From CAYQPF01 sp964419225 (GTDB taxonomy: Bacteria > Cloacimonadota > Cloacimonadia > Cloacimonadales > CAYQPF01), in contig CAYQPF010000024.1 in assembly GCA_964419225.1 (NCBI GenBank), positions 1 to 44,717 of the forward strand: a stretch of DNA of 44,717 nucleotides, read 5' to 3'. Shown one piece after another: positions 7,898 to 15,634 of this stretch. Each line of letters starts with the position of its first letter. The stretch's first letter is position 1. Below the pieces are notes generated by a model. The model saw nothing but the letters and a program-made list of their open reading frames with translations, had not been told where the DNA came from and did no database searches. Made by a program: the position numbers and the translations under genes.

Positions 7898-10090
7898 ATG
7901 AAATGCTTTTTTTCTTTATTTATGGTCATATTAATAAGCTTTGGGCTTAATGCAGAAGTTTATCAAATAGATCAGGGACAAAATCAGGTGGAATTAGTAT
8001 CATCAAATACAAAGTCAATTCGTATATCTTACAAAATCTCTAACTTTAATTACGAACCTGTCAAAATAGGGAAAGACACATTTTACGAACCAGAGCTTAC
8101 CAAAGAAGCGAATAAATACGAAAAAGGAATGCCTGCAGTACCATATATCAATCGCAATATCATTATCCCGGATCAGACCAAAATGGCTGTCAATATTATC
8201 GAGAGCCGTTGGGTTGAGATTAAAATGCTTGTAGCTCCTTCTAAAGGGATTATTACCAGAAACAACGACCCCCAAAAAATACTTTTTACCTTTGCTCCTT
8301 TCTATCAGACAAAAGAAAATTACCCATCTGCAATTGCAGAATTGAGTAAGCCCTTTATCCTCCGTGATTTTAGAGGAATAACTGTGACTGCAAATCCTTT
8401 TGTATATTATCCTGAGACGAAAACTCTAAGGGTTTATACGCATCTAATCCTGGAAATTGTAACTGTTGGTAAAGATCCTGAAAATGTTTCTGTCACAAGT
8501 AGAAATAATTATAATAAATATTTTGAGAACATCTACCAAAACCAATTTCTCAATTTCCAGAATGACCGCTATACACAGGTCAATGATAAGGGACGTATGC
8601 TGATCATCGCACCTAACTTGTATTTATCATCTATGCAGGCTTTAGTTGACTGGAAAAACCAGAAGGGTATTAAAACAACTCTGGTTGATTACAGTAGTGT
8701 CGCATCCTCAAATACAACCCTCAAAACCTATCTGCAAAATCAATATAATCTGAATGATGGTCTTGTCTTTGTTCTTCTCTGTGGTGATGCTGCTCAGATT
8801 CCTACTTTTACCTCGGGTGGGGGAGGGTCAGACCCGACATATTCACTTCTGGCTGGTAATGATAATTATCCCGAGATCTTTGTCGGCAGGTTTTCTGCTG
8901 AGAACACAACCCAGTTGCTGACGCAGGTTAACCGTACAATACAATATGAACGGGATTTAGATGAGTCAGCTACATGGCTTCAATCAGCTACAGGAATCGC
9001 TTCCAATGAAGGTGGTCCTACCCAGGGTGATAATGGAGAATCTGATGCAATTCACATGAACAATATTCGCGATGATCTGTTGGGATACGGTTATAATACA
9101 GTTGATCAAATCTATCAAGGCTTAGGTGGTTCAACTGCTGGAATTTCTTCTGCCATTAACTCCGGACGGGGTTTTGTGAATTACGTGGGGCATGGTTCAA
9201 CTACCGGTTGGGGATCTGTTACTTTTTCCAATACTAATGTAAATGCCTTAACCAATACGAATAAATTGCCTTTCATTATGGATGTTGCTTGTGTAAATGG
9301 AAATTTTACATCGACGACATGTTTCGCAGAAGCGTGGATGAGAGCATCATCCGGAGCAAATCCCACAGGTGCTGTTGGTATCTATGCTTCTTCGATCAAC
9401 CAATCTTGGAACGAACCTATGCGTGCTCAGGATGAGTTTACCGACTTGCTGATATCAAATCAGAAAAATACTCTGGGTGGGCTTTACTTTAATTCTTCCC
9501 TCAAGATGATGGAAGTTTATGGTACCTCAGGTGCCAGCATGTTCCTTACCTGGCATATTTTTGGAGATCCTTCTTTACAAATTCGCACAAAAGTACCTCA
9601 GATCATCAATGCTGTGTATCCGGCTTCTATTCCGACAGGAACTACCACTTATGAGGTTTCTACAGGAATCCAGGATGCACTTATATGCTTGTCTCATCAC
9701 AATCAAATCATAGCAAGCGGATACACTGATTCCACTGGAAACACAACCATGAATCTGACAAACCTACCCGCAGCACCAGACACAATGAAATTAACAATTA
9801 CTGCTTACAATAGTGTATCACAAACCGACTCAATCTATCTTACACAATCAACAAATACTAATGTCGATCCACCGCTAAATGTTATTATCCAACCTCAGAT
9901 TGATGGAATACATATTAACTGGTCACCGGTTTCCAATGCAACTTCTTTTCATATTTACAGATCTTCCTCTATCAATGGTACTTATACCGAAATTTCCCGA
10001 GTGACCACCAATTCCTTTCTCGATCAGACTGCTCCCGGAAACAGCAATTACTACTATATTACAGCCGAAAGCCTGGCAGACACAAAGTAG
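7898..10090 (+). CDS. Gingipain-type cysteine peptidase (C25 family), no C-terminal sorting domain
   Basis: 730 aa from the ATG at 7898, chosen over an in-frame GTG at 7877 because it starts a proper signal peptide (MKCFFSLFMVILISFGLNA). Residues about 20-200 match the C25 propeptide (GMPAVPYINRNIIIPDQTKM, APSKGIITRNNDPQ, LRDFRGITVTANPFVYYP). The catalytic domain starts near RMLIIAPNLY and contains CGDAAQIPTF, NDNYPEIFVGRFSAE, His432 in NYVGHGS and Cys465 in DVACVNGNF. The His-Cys distance of 33 equals that of the gingipain R catalytic pair, as I recall it. Residues about 657-727 form a fibronectin type III domain. The protein stops at SLADTK right after FN3, without the YPNPFNP sorting domain seen in two other secreted proteins here, and repeat DNA starts at the stop. 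It may be truncated, or released by another route. Specificity unknown. Confidence 0.88.
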   Translation: MKCFFSLFMVILISFGLNAEVYQIDQGQNQVELVSSNTKSIRISYKISNFNYEPVKIGKDTFYEPELTKEANKYEKGMPAVPYINRNIIIPDQTKMAVNIIESRWVEIKMLVAPSKGIITRNNDPQKILFTFAPFYQTKENYPSAIAELSKPFILRDFRGITVTANPFVYYPETKTLRVYTHLILEIVTVGKDPENVSVTSRNNYNKYFENIYQNQFLNFQNDRYTQVNDKGRMLIIAPNLYLSSMQALVDWKNQKGIKTTLVDYSSVASSNTTLKTYLQNQYNLNDGLVFVLLCGDAAQIPTFTSGGGGSDPTYSLLAGNDNYPEIFVGRFSAENTTQLLTQVNRTIQYERDLDESATWLQSATGIASNEGGPTQGDNGESDAIHMNNIRDDLLGYGYNTVDQIYQGLGGSTAGISSAINSGRGFVNYVGHGSTTGWGSVTFSNTNVNALTNTNKLPFIMDVACVNGNFTSTTCFAEAWMRASSGANPTGAVGIYASSINQSWNEPMRAQDEFTDLLISNQKNTLGGLYFNSSLKMMEVYGTSGASMFLTWHIFGDPSLQIRTKVPQIINAVYPASIPTGTTTYEVSTGIQDALICLSHHNQIIASGYTDSTGNTTMNLTNLPAAPDTMKLTITAYNSVSQTDSIYLTQSTNTNVDPPLNVIIQPQIDGIHINWSPVSNATSFHIYRSSSINGTYTEISRVTTNSFLDQTAPGNSNYYYITAESLADTK

Positions 10091-10145
10091 TAGTCCCCAG
10101 ACTGGAGTCGTCAGGCGGCAGTGGGGAATCCCGGCTTTTCTAGAG

Positions 10146-10228
10146 ATTGGGCAGCTTGCCCAATTAAAAGCTAAGGGAACAGTTTTAACTGTTCTAAGTG
10201 TTTATTTGTAGAATCAGCCTTCAGGCTG
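10146..10228. repeat. Triple-hairpin intergenic repeat
   Basis: Three perfect hairpins in 83 bp: ATTGGGCA/TGCCCAAT (10146-10164, loop GCT), GAACAGTT/AACTGTTC (10177-10194, loop TT) and CAGCC/GGCTG (10215-10228, loop TTCA). There is no coding potential. It lies within the 391-bp gap (10091-10481) after the peptidase gene. That gap also holds two copies of AGTAGTCCCCAGACTG (10084 and 10284) and the composite repeat at 10295. Confidence 0.75.
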
Positions 10229-10294
10229 GTTCAATGGAAAGTCCTTGCCCTTTTAAGGGAAAGGATTTAGGATAGGGTTAGTAGTAGTCCCCAG

Positions 10295-10365
10295 ACTGAA
10301 GTCGTCAGGCATCAGTGGGGAGATAACTCACCCCCGCCCCTCTCTTGCAAAGAGAGGGGAGTGAA
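10295..10365. repeat. Composite intergenic repeat, second copy
   Basis: GTCGTCAGGCATCAGTGGGG followed by AGATAACTCACC and a perfect 10-bp hairpin, CCCCTCTCTT (10337-10346) and AAGAGAGGGG (10350-10359), with a GCA loop, ending AGTGAA. It has the same architecture as 4770-4840. Confidence 0.7.
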
Positions 10366-10481
10366 CGATTCGACGACCAATCCCCGTTTTTTAGGGAAGG
10401 GGGTGAAGTATTGGCGACAAGAATCAGTCGCCAAGCTTCGGCCATCAGTCTCCTGTCCAATTTACAAATTAGTTGATAATG

Positions 10482-10820
10482 TTATACTCTGTTCTTCCCT
10501 AAAAAGACAAGTTTCATGTCACCTTTGCTTTGAATGCTGGTTATCAGAAGATAAGGTGCCAAGAATAATGTTCCGCCAAACAAGGCAAAAATTCCTAGAA
10601 ATAGTCCGACTGGAGTAAAATGATGTCTCCAGGAAACCCATAAACAGGAAAGAATCAGGAAACACAAGAAATCAAAATTGAATTGTCCAGGCCAGTTTAG
10701 GGCACCAATATCACTAAAGAAAATGGAAATTAAATTCCATCCGTGATTGTTCACTACCAAAGCGGTAACAACGATAATACTGATAAGCATCAGAACGAGT
10801 AATAACCTAAATACTAACAT
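10482..10820 (-). CDS. Small integral membrane protein under TGTAGC-operator control
   Basis: 112 aa with about three transmembrane helices: VFRLLLVLMLISIIVVTALVV, WPGQFNFDFLCFLILSCLWVSW and LFLGIFALFGGTLFLAPYLLI. The sequence between helices ('WNLISIFFSDIGALNWPGQFNFDFL') is distinctive, and I have the impression of a conserved small-membrane-protein family (superficially DUF2834-like), but no function is known to me. AGGAGG lies 6 nt before the ATG. The promoter at 10850-10878 overlaps a palindromic operator that is also found in front of the divergent membrane protein at 11185, so the two are probably co-regulated. Confidence 0.75.
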   Translation of the reverse strand: MLVFRLLLVLMLISIIVVTALVVNNHGWNLISIFFSDIGALNWPGQFNFDFLCFLILSCLWVSWRHHFTPVGLFLGIFALFGGTLFLAPYLLITSIQSKGDMKLVFLGKNRV

Positions 10821-10849
10821 AATAGCCTCCTTAATATTTTCTTTAATGC

Positions 10850-10878
10850 AATGTAGCGAGTGCTACACAAAATGTCAA
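10850..10878 (-). promoter_or_regulatory. Promoter and TGTAGC-N4-GCTACA operator for the 10482-10820 gene
   Basis: On the minus strand: TTGACA (10878-10873), a 17-bp spacer and TACATT (10855-10850). The perfect inverted repeat TGTAGC-GAGT-GCTACA (10852-10867) fills the spacer end and the -10 box, the classic position for a repressor site. A further half-site, GCTACA, occurs near 10943. Confidence 0.75.
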
Positions 10879-11129
10879 TACTTTTTCTTTAAGAAGTGAA
10901 AATCATAACTTAAATAATTGTGATTTAGTAGATTAAACCCATGCTACACAAAAAAGTTCTACTAATCTGCTCTGGTTATAACGATTGTTATTTGTCTTTT
11001 ATTAGAATTTGAGCTGTTGCTAGCTATAAATTCCGCTTTAAAACCATACTGCTTACAATACACTACTTACTATTTACCCTCTTCTCCCTTGGTGTTCATA
11101 AGCAAATTTGTTCGATTTCAATATTACCC

Positions 11130-11164
11130 TTGACAAAAATATCTAAAATGTAGCACATGCTACA
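11130..11164 (+). promoter_or_regulatory. TGTAGC-N4-GCTACA operator upstream of the 11185 gene
   Basis: The perfect inverted repeat TGTAGC-ACAT-GCTACA (11149-11164) lies 20 bp before the ATG. A TTGACA box is at 11130-11135, but no good -10 sits at normal distance, so the exact promoter is unclear. The arms are identical to those at 10852-10867 while the 4-bp centre differs, as expected for a dimeric repressor site. Confidence 0.7.
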
Positions 11165-11184
11165 TAATAGATATTGGAGGTAAT

Positions 11185-11634
11185 ATGTCAAATGAACATG
11201 GCAAGCAGAAAAAAAATACTGCTATCGGTATTGGGAAACTTTATTCACTAACCGGTAAACAGATTTTCTTACTAGTAGTTATGGGGTTGGTTTTTTGGTA
11301 CATAGGAGCTACCTGCGTCCGTATGGGATCAGAAATTGGAGCTTTTGGATCTAAAACAAGTATTCTATCATATGCAGCGGGATTTCTAATAGGATGGGTA
11401 ACTGTTATTATATTGAAAATAATAGCAAAACTAAAACCAAATCAGATTATTCCGGGTTGTTGTATTGGAGGTGCTGTGGCTACATTCTGTGATGGTATAG
11501 CAATCACCTGGACACCCTGGCTGTATGGAACTGATCCGTTGCAAATATCTTTAGGTGCTGCTTGGATCTTGTGGAATATTTTTACTTTATTTGGTGCAGC
11601 AATTTTAGTAGCCTATCGTTTGGAATCCAAATAA
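11185..11634 (+). CDS. Four-helix membrane protein (DUF5367-like)
   Basis: 149 aa. After a hydrophilic start (MSNEHGKQKKNT) there are four hydrophobic helices: QIFLLVVMGLVFWYIGATCV, SILSYAAGFLIGWVTVIILKI, IIPGCCIGGAVATFCDGIAI and ISLGAAWILWNIFTLFGAAIL. The 'ATFCDGIAITWTPWLYG' block before the last helix is what I recall for DUF5367 proteins; no biochemical function is known to me. GGAGG lies 5 nt before the ATG. It is transcribed away from the 10482-10820 membrane gene and converges with the TetR gene, with a bidirectional terminator between. The operator suggests it is induced when the TetR ligand is present. Confidence 0.7.
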   Translation: MSNEHGKQKKNTAIGIGKLYSLTGKQIFLLVVMGLVFWYIGATCVRMGSEIGAFGSKTSILSYAAGFLIGWVTVIILKIIAKLKPNQIIPGCCIGGAVATFCDGIAITWTPWLYGTDPLQISLGAAWILWNIFTLFGAAILVAYRLESK

Positions 11635-11647
11635 AATGACATAGTAT

Positions 11648-11676
11648 AAGGACGGATTCATGAAAAATCCGTCCTT
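11648..11676. terminator. Bidirectional terminator between convergent genes
   Basis: A perfect 11-bp inverted repeat, AAGGACGGATT (11648-11658) and AATCCGTCCTT (11666-11676). It lies midway between the membrane-protein stop (11634) and the TetR stop (11689). T-rich DNA follows loosely on the plus side. Confidence 0.7.
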
Positions 11677-11688
11677 ACTACAATTATT

Positions 11689-12243
11689 TTAACTTTTAGA
11701 GCAAATAATCTTATCCAATCCTTCTATAGCTTTCAAAATTGTTGCGTCATGATCCAGGGCATCAAGAAAGACAAACCCTTCAACAATAGCCAGAGTTATT
11801 GCAGAAATATGTTCTTTGTCTTCTTCTTTTTCCACTTGAATTGCCAAATAGATCCAGTTTATATAACTGGTATAAATCTCTCTTCCAATGGTGTAATAGG
11901 GCTCTTCTTTATGTGCTGCCAGTGCTGCTAATTCCAGCCATAAACGGATATAAGGCCGAATCATTTCATTCTTCATTGCTTGATAAAGAAAGGGAATAAG
12001 TATTTGCATCGGCATTTTTTCTGTTTGATTGGCCTTTAAGATCTCTAAAAAACTATCTGAAATATAAGTAAGAACAGCTGTCAATAATTCTTCTTTATCT
12101 TTGAAATAATGCATGAGCATTCTGTCACTGGTACCTATAGCCTTAGCTAAGATTCTCAAACTTACTTTTTGAATCCCGTTTAATAGTATATATTCTGCCA
12201 TTTTTTCGATTATGCTCTGTTTTTTTAGATCACCTTTCTTCAT
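11689..12243 (-). CDS. TetR-family transcriptional regulator
   Basis: 184 aa from the ATG at 12243, with GAGG upstream; an earlier in-frame ATG would add 17 residues without HTH function. The N-terminal TetR HTH is clear: IIEKMAEYILLNGIQKVSLRILAKAIGTSDRMLMHYFKDKEELL. The remaining ~130 residues are the helical ligand-binding/dimerisation domain, with no recognisable ligand. It neighbours two membrane-protein genes that carry TGTAGC-N4-GCTACA operators and is the obvious candidate to bind them. Its own upstream region contains ACTACATTGTAAC (about 12325-12337, minus strand), a related but imperfect sequence, so weak autoregulation is possible. The role in controlling the membrane proteins is inferred from proximity and site position. 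Confidence 0.85.
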   Translation of the reverse strand: MKKGDLKKQSIIEKMAEYILLNGIQKVSLRILAKAIGTSDRMLMHYFKDKEELLTAVLTYISDSFLEILKANQTEKMPMQILIPFLYQAMKNEMIRPYIRLWLELAALAAHKEEPYYTIGREIYTSYINWIYLAIQVEKEEDKEHISAITLAIVEGFVFLDALDHDATILKAIEGLDKIICSKS

Positions 12244-12295
12244 ATTGTTAACCTCAACTTTATTTAAATTACTTATTAAAAAAAATATTATCAAC

Positions 12296-12323
12296 TTTTT
12301 ATCAATTATCTCTGAAATGTCAA
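12296..12323 (-). promoter_or_regulatory. Possible promoter of the TetR gene
   Basis: Minus strand: TTGACA (12323-12318), a 16-bp spacer and TAAAAA (12301-12296), a weak -10. It is followed by an AT-rich leader of about 50 nt. An AACTACATT sequence just upstream is shared with the XRE promoter region. Confidence 0.4.
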
Positions 12324-12469
12324 GTTACAATGTAGTTGTTATTAATATGGTATAATGAGACAATAAAATTGGAGAAAATTAATAATGCTATCTTCATAAA
12401 AATATGAATAGTCATCTCCTACTGAAAATGAATTAAAGACAATTAGAGCATACTAAAAGTAAAATAAAC

Positions 12470-12498
12470 TTGACAAAAAGATTATTGTAAACTACATT
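12470..12498 (+). promoter_or_regulatory. Promoter of the XRE/membrane-protein pair
   Basis: TTGACA (12470-12475), a 17-bp spacer and TACATT (12493-12498). The -35 and -10 boxes are the same as in the 10850-10878 promoter. The imperfect palindrome TGTA-AAC-TACA overlaps the -10, suggesting a site for XRE autoregulation or for the nearby TetR protein. Confidence 0.6.
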
Positions 12499-12513
12499 AC
12501 ATCAGGAGGTAAG

Positions 12514-12720
12514 ATGGAACTTAAAAATTTCCTAAAAGTATGGCGGGCAAAAAGAGATATCACTCAAGCTGATTTGGCGATTGCTGTAGGTTTGAGTCGG
12601 CAGACCATTAATTCCATCGAGAAGGGTATTTTTGTCCCGTCAGTTGTAAGTGCCATGAAATTGGCAGTTTTTTTTAAAACAAGCGTGGAAGAAATCTTTT
12701 ATTTCGAGGAGGAAAAATGA
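12514..12720 (+). CDS. Small XRE-family HTH regulator
   Basis: 68 aa, almost entirely a Cro/C1-type helix-turn-helix: LKVWRAKRDITQADLAIAVGLSRQTINSIEKGIFVPSVVSAMKLAVFFKTSVEEIFYFEEE. The length and the 'FFKTSVEEIFYFEEE' ending match the small YgzD-like group of regulators that are usually paired with a short membrane protein. CAGGAGG lies 6 nt before the ATG. The stop overlaps the next start (ATGA). Confidence 0.9.
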   Translation: MELKNFLKVWRAKRDITQADLAIAVGLSRQTINSIEKGIFVPSVVSAMKLAVFFKTSVEEIFYFEEEK

Positions 12721-13052
12721 CAATCAGAGGTAACTACCATTTGCTCTTTGGCAGTCAACTTATCACAGGGTTATTGACATACTGGGCATGTACAAAGTAT
12801 GATGTAATGGGTGTCATAATCGGTTTCATCCCTTTTTTGATAGGGATGATTGTAGTCTTAACAAAACATAAACCTGATGAGAGAGAGATGTTATTATCCC
12901 ATCAGATAAACAGTTACGAAGCTATTTCTACAGGAATAATCGCAGGTATAATCTATTTTTGTTTCCCACATTTGAACTGGTTCTTTACTCTCGTCTCTGC
13001 GATTAGTGTTGTAAGAGGCATCATAGGTATGATAGTTTTTACAGTAAGGTAA
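12717..13052 (+). CDS. Small membrane protein paired with XRE regulator (DUF2178-like)
   Basis: 111 aa with about four transmembrane segments (LLFGSQLITGLLTYWAC, VMGVIIGFIPFLIGMIVVL, AISTGIIAGIIYFCF, FFTLVSAISVVRGIIGMIVF). A conserved cytoplasmic-looking loop, KPDEREMLLSHQINSYEA, contains the DERE motif typical of DUF2178-type partners of XRE regulators. It starts inside the XRE stop, so production is coupled. A common idea is that the membrane protein senses something and controls the regulator; nothing in the sequence shows what. Confidence 0.75.
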   Translation: MTIRGNYHLLFGSQLITGLLTYWACTKYDVMGVIIGFIPFLIGMIVVLTKHKPDEREMLLSHQINSYEAISTGIIAGIIYFCFPHLNWFFTLVSAISVVRGIIGMIVFTVR

Positions 13053-13101
13053 AACTATTTGTACTTAATCAGAGAATTGTGAGAAGAAAATATCTTTAGG
13101 G

Positions 13102-13617
13102 TCAAACCAAATCTTTTTTCTTTCTTTCGATAGCTTCCAGCAATTCTCTGATACTTCCTTTTTCAACATGGCTTAGTACTTTTTGGGATCTGGATTTTGG
13201 TTTTGAGCGGGAAAAGAGAGATTGAAAAAATCCTTTCTTCTCTGGTTTTTCGACAACATCCTCAGTTTTCATGCATCCCCTGAGAGAAAAGTATGCACAA
13301 TCATCGATCAATCCCATTGGAATACTGCTTTCTTTAATGTCTATGCTGGTTTTGGCATCAACTCTGGATGCCTGGACCGAGAAGAAAATTAGTTTTTTAT
13401 CTATCAGAACATTCAGATTTTTCTTCAGCCAATGATAAATTGTCATTCTGCCTGATTTAACACTGCTTCCGATAACGATGATCTTTACTTCAGAAGGGAT
13501 AACAATGTCATAATTGTAATCAAGATTGGCCAGTTTGAACCCGGTTTCTTCAGCAATCCACTTGGCATATTGATCAGTAGCTCCTCTTGTAGATCTATAA
13601 ATAATCATTCCTTTCAT
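13102..13617 (-). CDS. Flavodoxin-like protein with extended C-terminus
   Basis: 171 aa. The N-terminus MKGMIIYRSTRGATDQYAKWIA carries the flavodoxin phosphate-binding loop (S/T-rich, after a beta strand). IIVIGSSVKSGRMTIYHWLKKN and KLIFFSVQASR fit the following strands of the fold, as in HemG-like flavodoxins. The last 50 residues are basic and low-complexity (KKGFFQSLFSRSKPKSRSQK), not part of the fold and possibly membrane- or partner-binding. It starts 26 nt after the second permease gene on the same strand and so may be the last gene of the importer operon, though a functional link is not evident. Confidence 0.75.
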   Translation of the reverse strand: MKGMIIYRSTRGATDQYAKWIAEETGFKLANLDYNYDIVIPSEVKIIVIGSSVKSGRMTIYHWLKKNLNVLIDKKLIFFSVQASRVDAKTSIDIKESSIPMGLIDDCAYFSLRGCMKTEDVVEKPEKKGFFQSLFSRSKPKSRSQKVLSHVEKGSIRELLEAIERKKKDLV

Positions 13618-13643
13618 ATAATATAACTCCTAAGAAAACTTGA

Positions 13644-14576
13644 TTAATCTCTTTCTTCGCGGAAGTAGGGGAGACCCAGACTTTCCGGAAGATTGGATTT
13701 TTTCCCTCTTATTGATATAATCACAAGTATGAGAATAGTAAATAAATAAGGTATTGTATTTAGTAAATTTGATGAAATATGAATTCCGACAGCTTGCATA
13801 CGAAGTTGCATAGCTTCCAGGCCACCGAATAAATAAGCACCTCCGAAAGCGATTAGAGGATTCCAATTAGCAAAGATAACTAATGCAATGGCGATCCAGC
13901 CTCTGCCGGAAGTCATACCATTCACCCAAAGGGGAGTATAGGCCAGGCTTAAATAAGCACCGCTCAGACCGCAGATCACACCACCAAAGAAAACACAAAG
14001 ATATCTGACCTTGGTCACTTTAATCCCCATGATTTCGGCTGCTAAAGGTTTTTCTCCACTGCTACGGATGGCGAGCCCCCAGTTTGTCTTTTTAAATAGG
14101 AAGAACAGCACAAAAGGCAGGAGATATGAGAAGTAAACAAGTATATTCTGATTGAAGAAAATTTCTCCGATAACAGGAATGTTATGCAGAATTGGTATAG
14201 AGATATTATCAAAACTTTTGGATAGAGTTTTACCAACGAGGTCTTTCCCAAAGTAGGAACTGATCCCGGTACCGAACATCGTGAGAGCCAGTCCTGATAC
14301 TACCTGATTAGCACGCAGGGAAATAGACAAAAAGCCATGAATCAGAGCCATCAACCCCCCTAAAAGAGCTGCCAGGAGCACTGCGAGCAGAAGGTTGTTG
14401 AACATGAGAGCAAAGAGGAAGGCACTGAAAGCACCGACCAGCATAATACCTTCGATACCCAGATTCAGAACACCGGCTCTTTCACAAAGAATTTCTCCAA
14501 GTGTTGCATATAAGACAACTGTTCCGCTTTTAACAGCAGAGGAGAGGATTGATACTACAATTTCTTCAACAGTCAT
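13644..14576 (-). CDS. ABC transporter permease 2 (nucleoside/simple sugar importer)
   Basis: 310 aa, about eight to ten hydrophobic helices. The family pattern of BPD_transp_2 permeases is clear: TLGEILCERAGVLNLGIEGIMLVGAFSAF near the N-terminus, GLALTMFGTGISSYFG, NWGLAIRSSGEKPLAAEIMGIKVTKVRYLCVFFGGVICGLSGAYLSL, and GRGWIAIALVIFANWNPL. This belongs to the BMP-dependent importers (YufQ/NupQ-like). Its ATG overlaps the stop of permease 1 (ATGA). It forms the channel with permease 1 in the inner membrane. Confidence 0.92.
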   Translation of the reverse strand: MTVEEIVVSILSSAVKSGTVVLYATLGEILCERAGVLNLGIEGIMLVGAFSAFLFALMFNNLLLAVLLAALLGGLMALIHGFLSISLRANQVVSGLALTMFGTGISSYFGKDLVGKTLSKSFDNISIPILHNIPVIGEIFFNQNILVYFSYLLPFVLFFLFKKTNWGLAIRSSGEKPLAAEIMGIKVTKVRYLCVFFGGVICGLSGAYLSLAYTPLWVNGMTSGRGWIAIALVIFANWNPLIAFGGAYLFGGLEAMQLRMQAVGIHISSNLLNTIPYLFTILILVIISIRGKKSNLPESLGLPYFREERD

Positions 14577-15634
14577 TTTTTTGTCCTTGAAAACTTGACA
14601 TTATAGTTTTTAAATAATTCACACCCTAAGATAGAAAAGAGGATAAGGCTCTGCAGGATTGTACCGACAGAAGCAGGTAACCCCATACTTATTTGCAGAA
14701 TTTCAGAGCCTGTGATCAGAAGACTCAGGAAGAAGGCAACCAGAATTACAATAAAGGGATTTGAGCGTGCCAGCCAGGCAACAATAATTCCTGTAAAACC
14801 ATAACCTGAAGAAATTTGATGGTGAAGTTGATGTTGAATACCACAAATCTCATTCACACCTGCCAATCCTGCCAAACCACCACTAATGAGAAATACCAGA
14901 AAAATGGTTTTATTGACCGAAACACCGGCATATTTACCGGCTTCCAAGCTTGAGCCTGACAAACGGACTTTGTAGCCGAAGGTAGTATATTTGAAAATAA
15001 AATAAATAAGTAAAACCAAAATAAAGGCAATGATTAAACCCAAATGAACCCGGCCTAAACCCAGACCAGGAAACTGAGCCTGAATAGGAAAGGTCGCAGT
15101 ATAGGGGAAATTATCAGCACCTTTCCAGGGTCCGAAAACAAAGTAATCAATGATTGATAATGCGACATAATTGAGGAGTAGGGTTGTTATAACCTCGTTA
15201 ATTCTAAAAACAGTTTTCAAAAAAGCAGGGATAGCAGCCCAGAAAGCTCCGCCAATAATGCCCAGGCAGACTGCAATTGACAATTCCAGGAATCTTGGCA
15301 GTGGTTGAACATACAGAATAAAGGCAGTCGCTACAAAAGCACCGAAATATAATTGGCCCTCTGCTCCGATGTTCCAGATCTTATTATTCAGAGCCACAGA
15401 AACCGCAAGACCTGTTAGGATGAGAGGAATGGTTTTAATTATCGTTTCAGAAAATCCGTATGGAGAACCTAAAGTTGATTTAATAATTTGCCAATAAGCT
15501 TCAAAAGGATTAACTTTATTAATGGCAATAAAGATACCGCCCAAAACCAATGCTATGGTTATGGCCAGTAGAGAATACTGAAGTTCCAGTCGTGAAGAAA
15601 TTACTTCCCTCTTATCAAATTGAACTCTAAACAT
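14573..15634 (-). CDS. ABC transporter permease 1 (nucleoside/simple sugar importer)
   Basis: 353 aa from the ATG at 15634, which has TGGAG at the right distance; a GTG 12 nt earlier is in frame but coincides with that Shine-Dalgarno sequence. Hydrophobic helices start at YSLLAITIALVLGGIFIAI. The family core is NKIWNIGAEGQLYFGAFVATAF, RINEVITTLLLNYVALSIIDYFVFGPWKG, LSGSSLEAGKYAGVSVNKTIFLVFLISGGLAGLAGVNEI and GYGFTGIIVAWLARSNP, which is diagnostic for YufP/NupP-type permeases of the BMP importers. It overlaps the ATPase gene end by 8 nt. Confidence 0.92.
   Translation of the reverse strand: MFRVQFDKREVISSRLELQYSLLAITIALVLGGIFIAINKVNPFEAYWQIIKSTLGSPYGFSETIIKTIPLILTGLAVSVALNNKIWNIGAEGQLYFGAFVATAFILYVQPLPRFLELSIAVCLGIIGGAFWAAIPAFLKTVFRINEVITTLLLNYVALSIIDYFVFGPWKGADNFPYTATFPIQAQFPGLGLGRVHLGLIIAFILVLLIYFIFKYTTFGYKVRLSGSSLEAGKYAGVSVNKTIFLVFLISGGLAGLAGVNEICGIQHQLHHQISSGYGFTGIIVAWLARSNPFIVILVAFFLSLLITGSEILQISMGLPASVGTILQSLILFSILGCELFKNYNVKFSRTKK

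Noticed and set aside
10361..10618. 85-codon open frame on the plus strand
   Set aside because: Starts in repeat DNA and then runs antisense through the real membrane-protein gene at 10482-10820.
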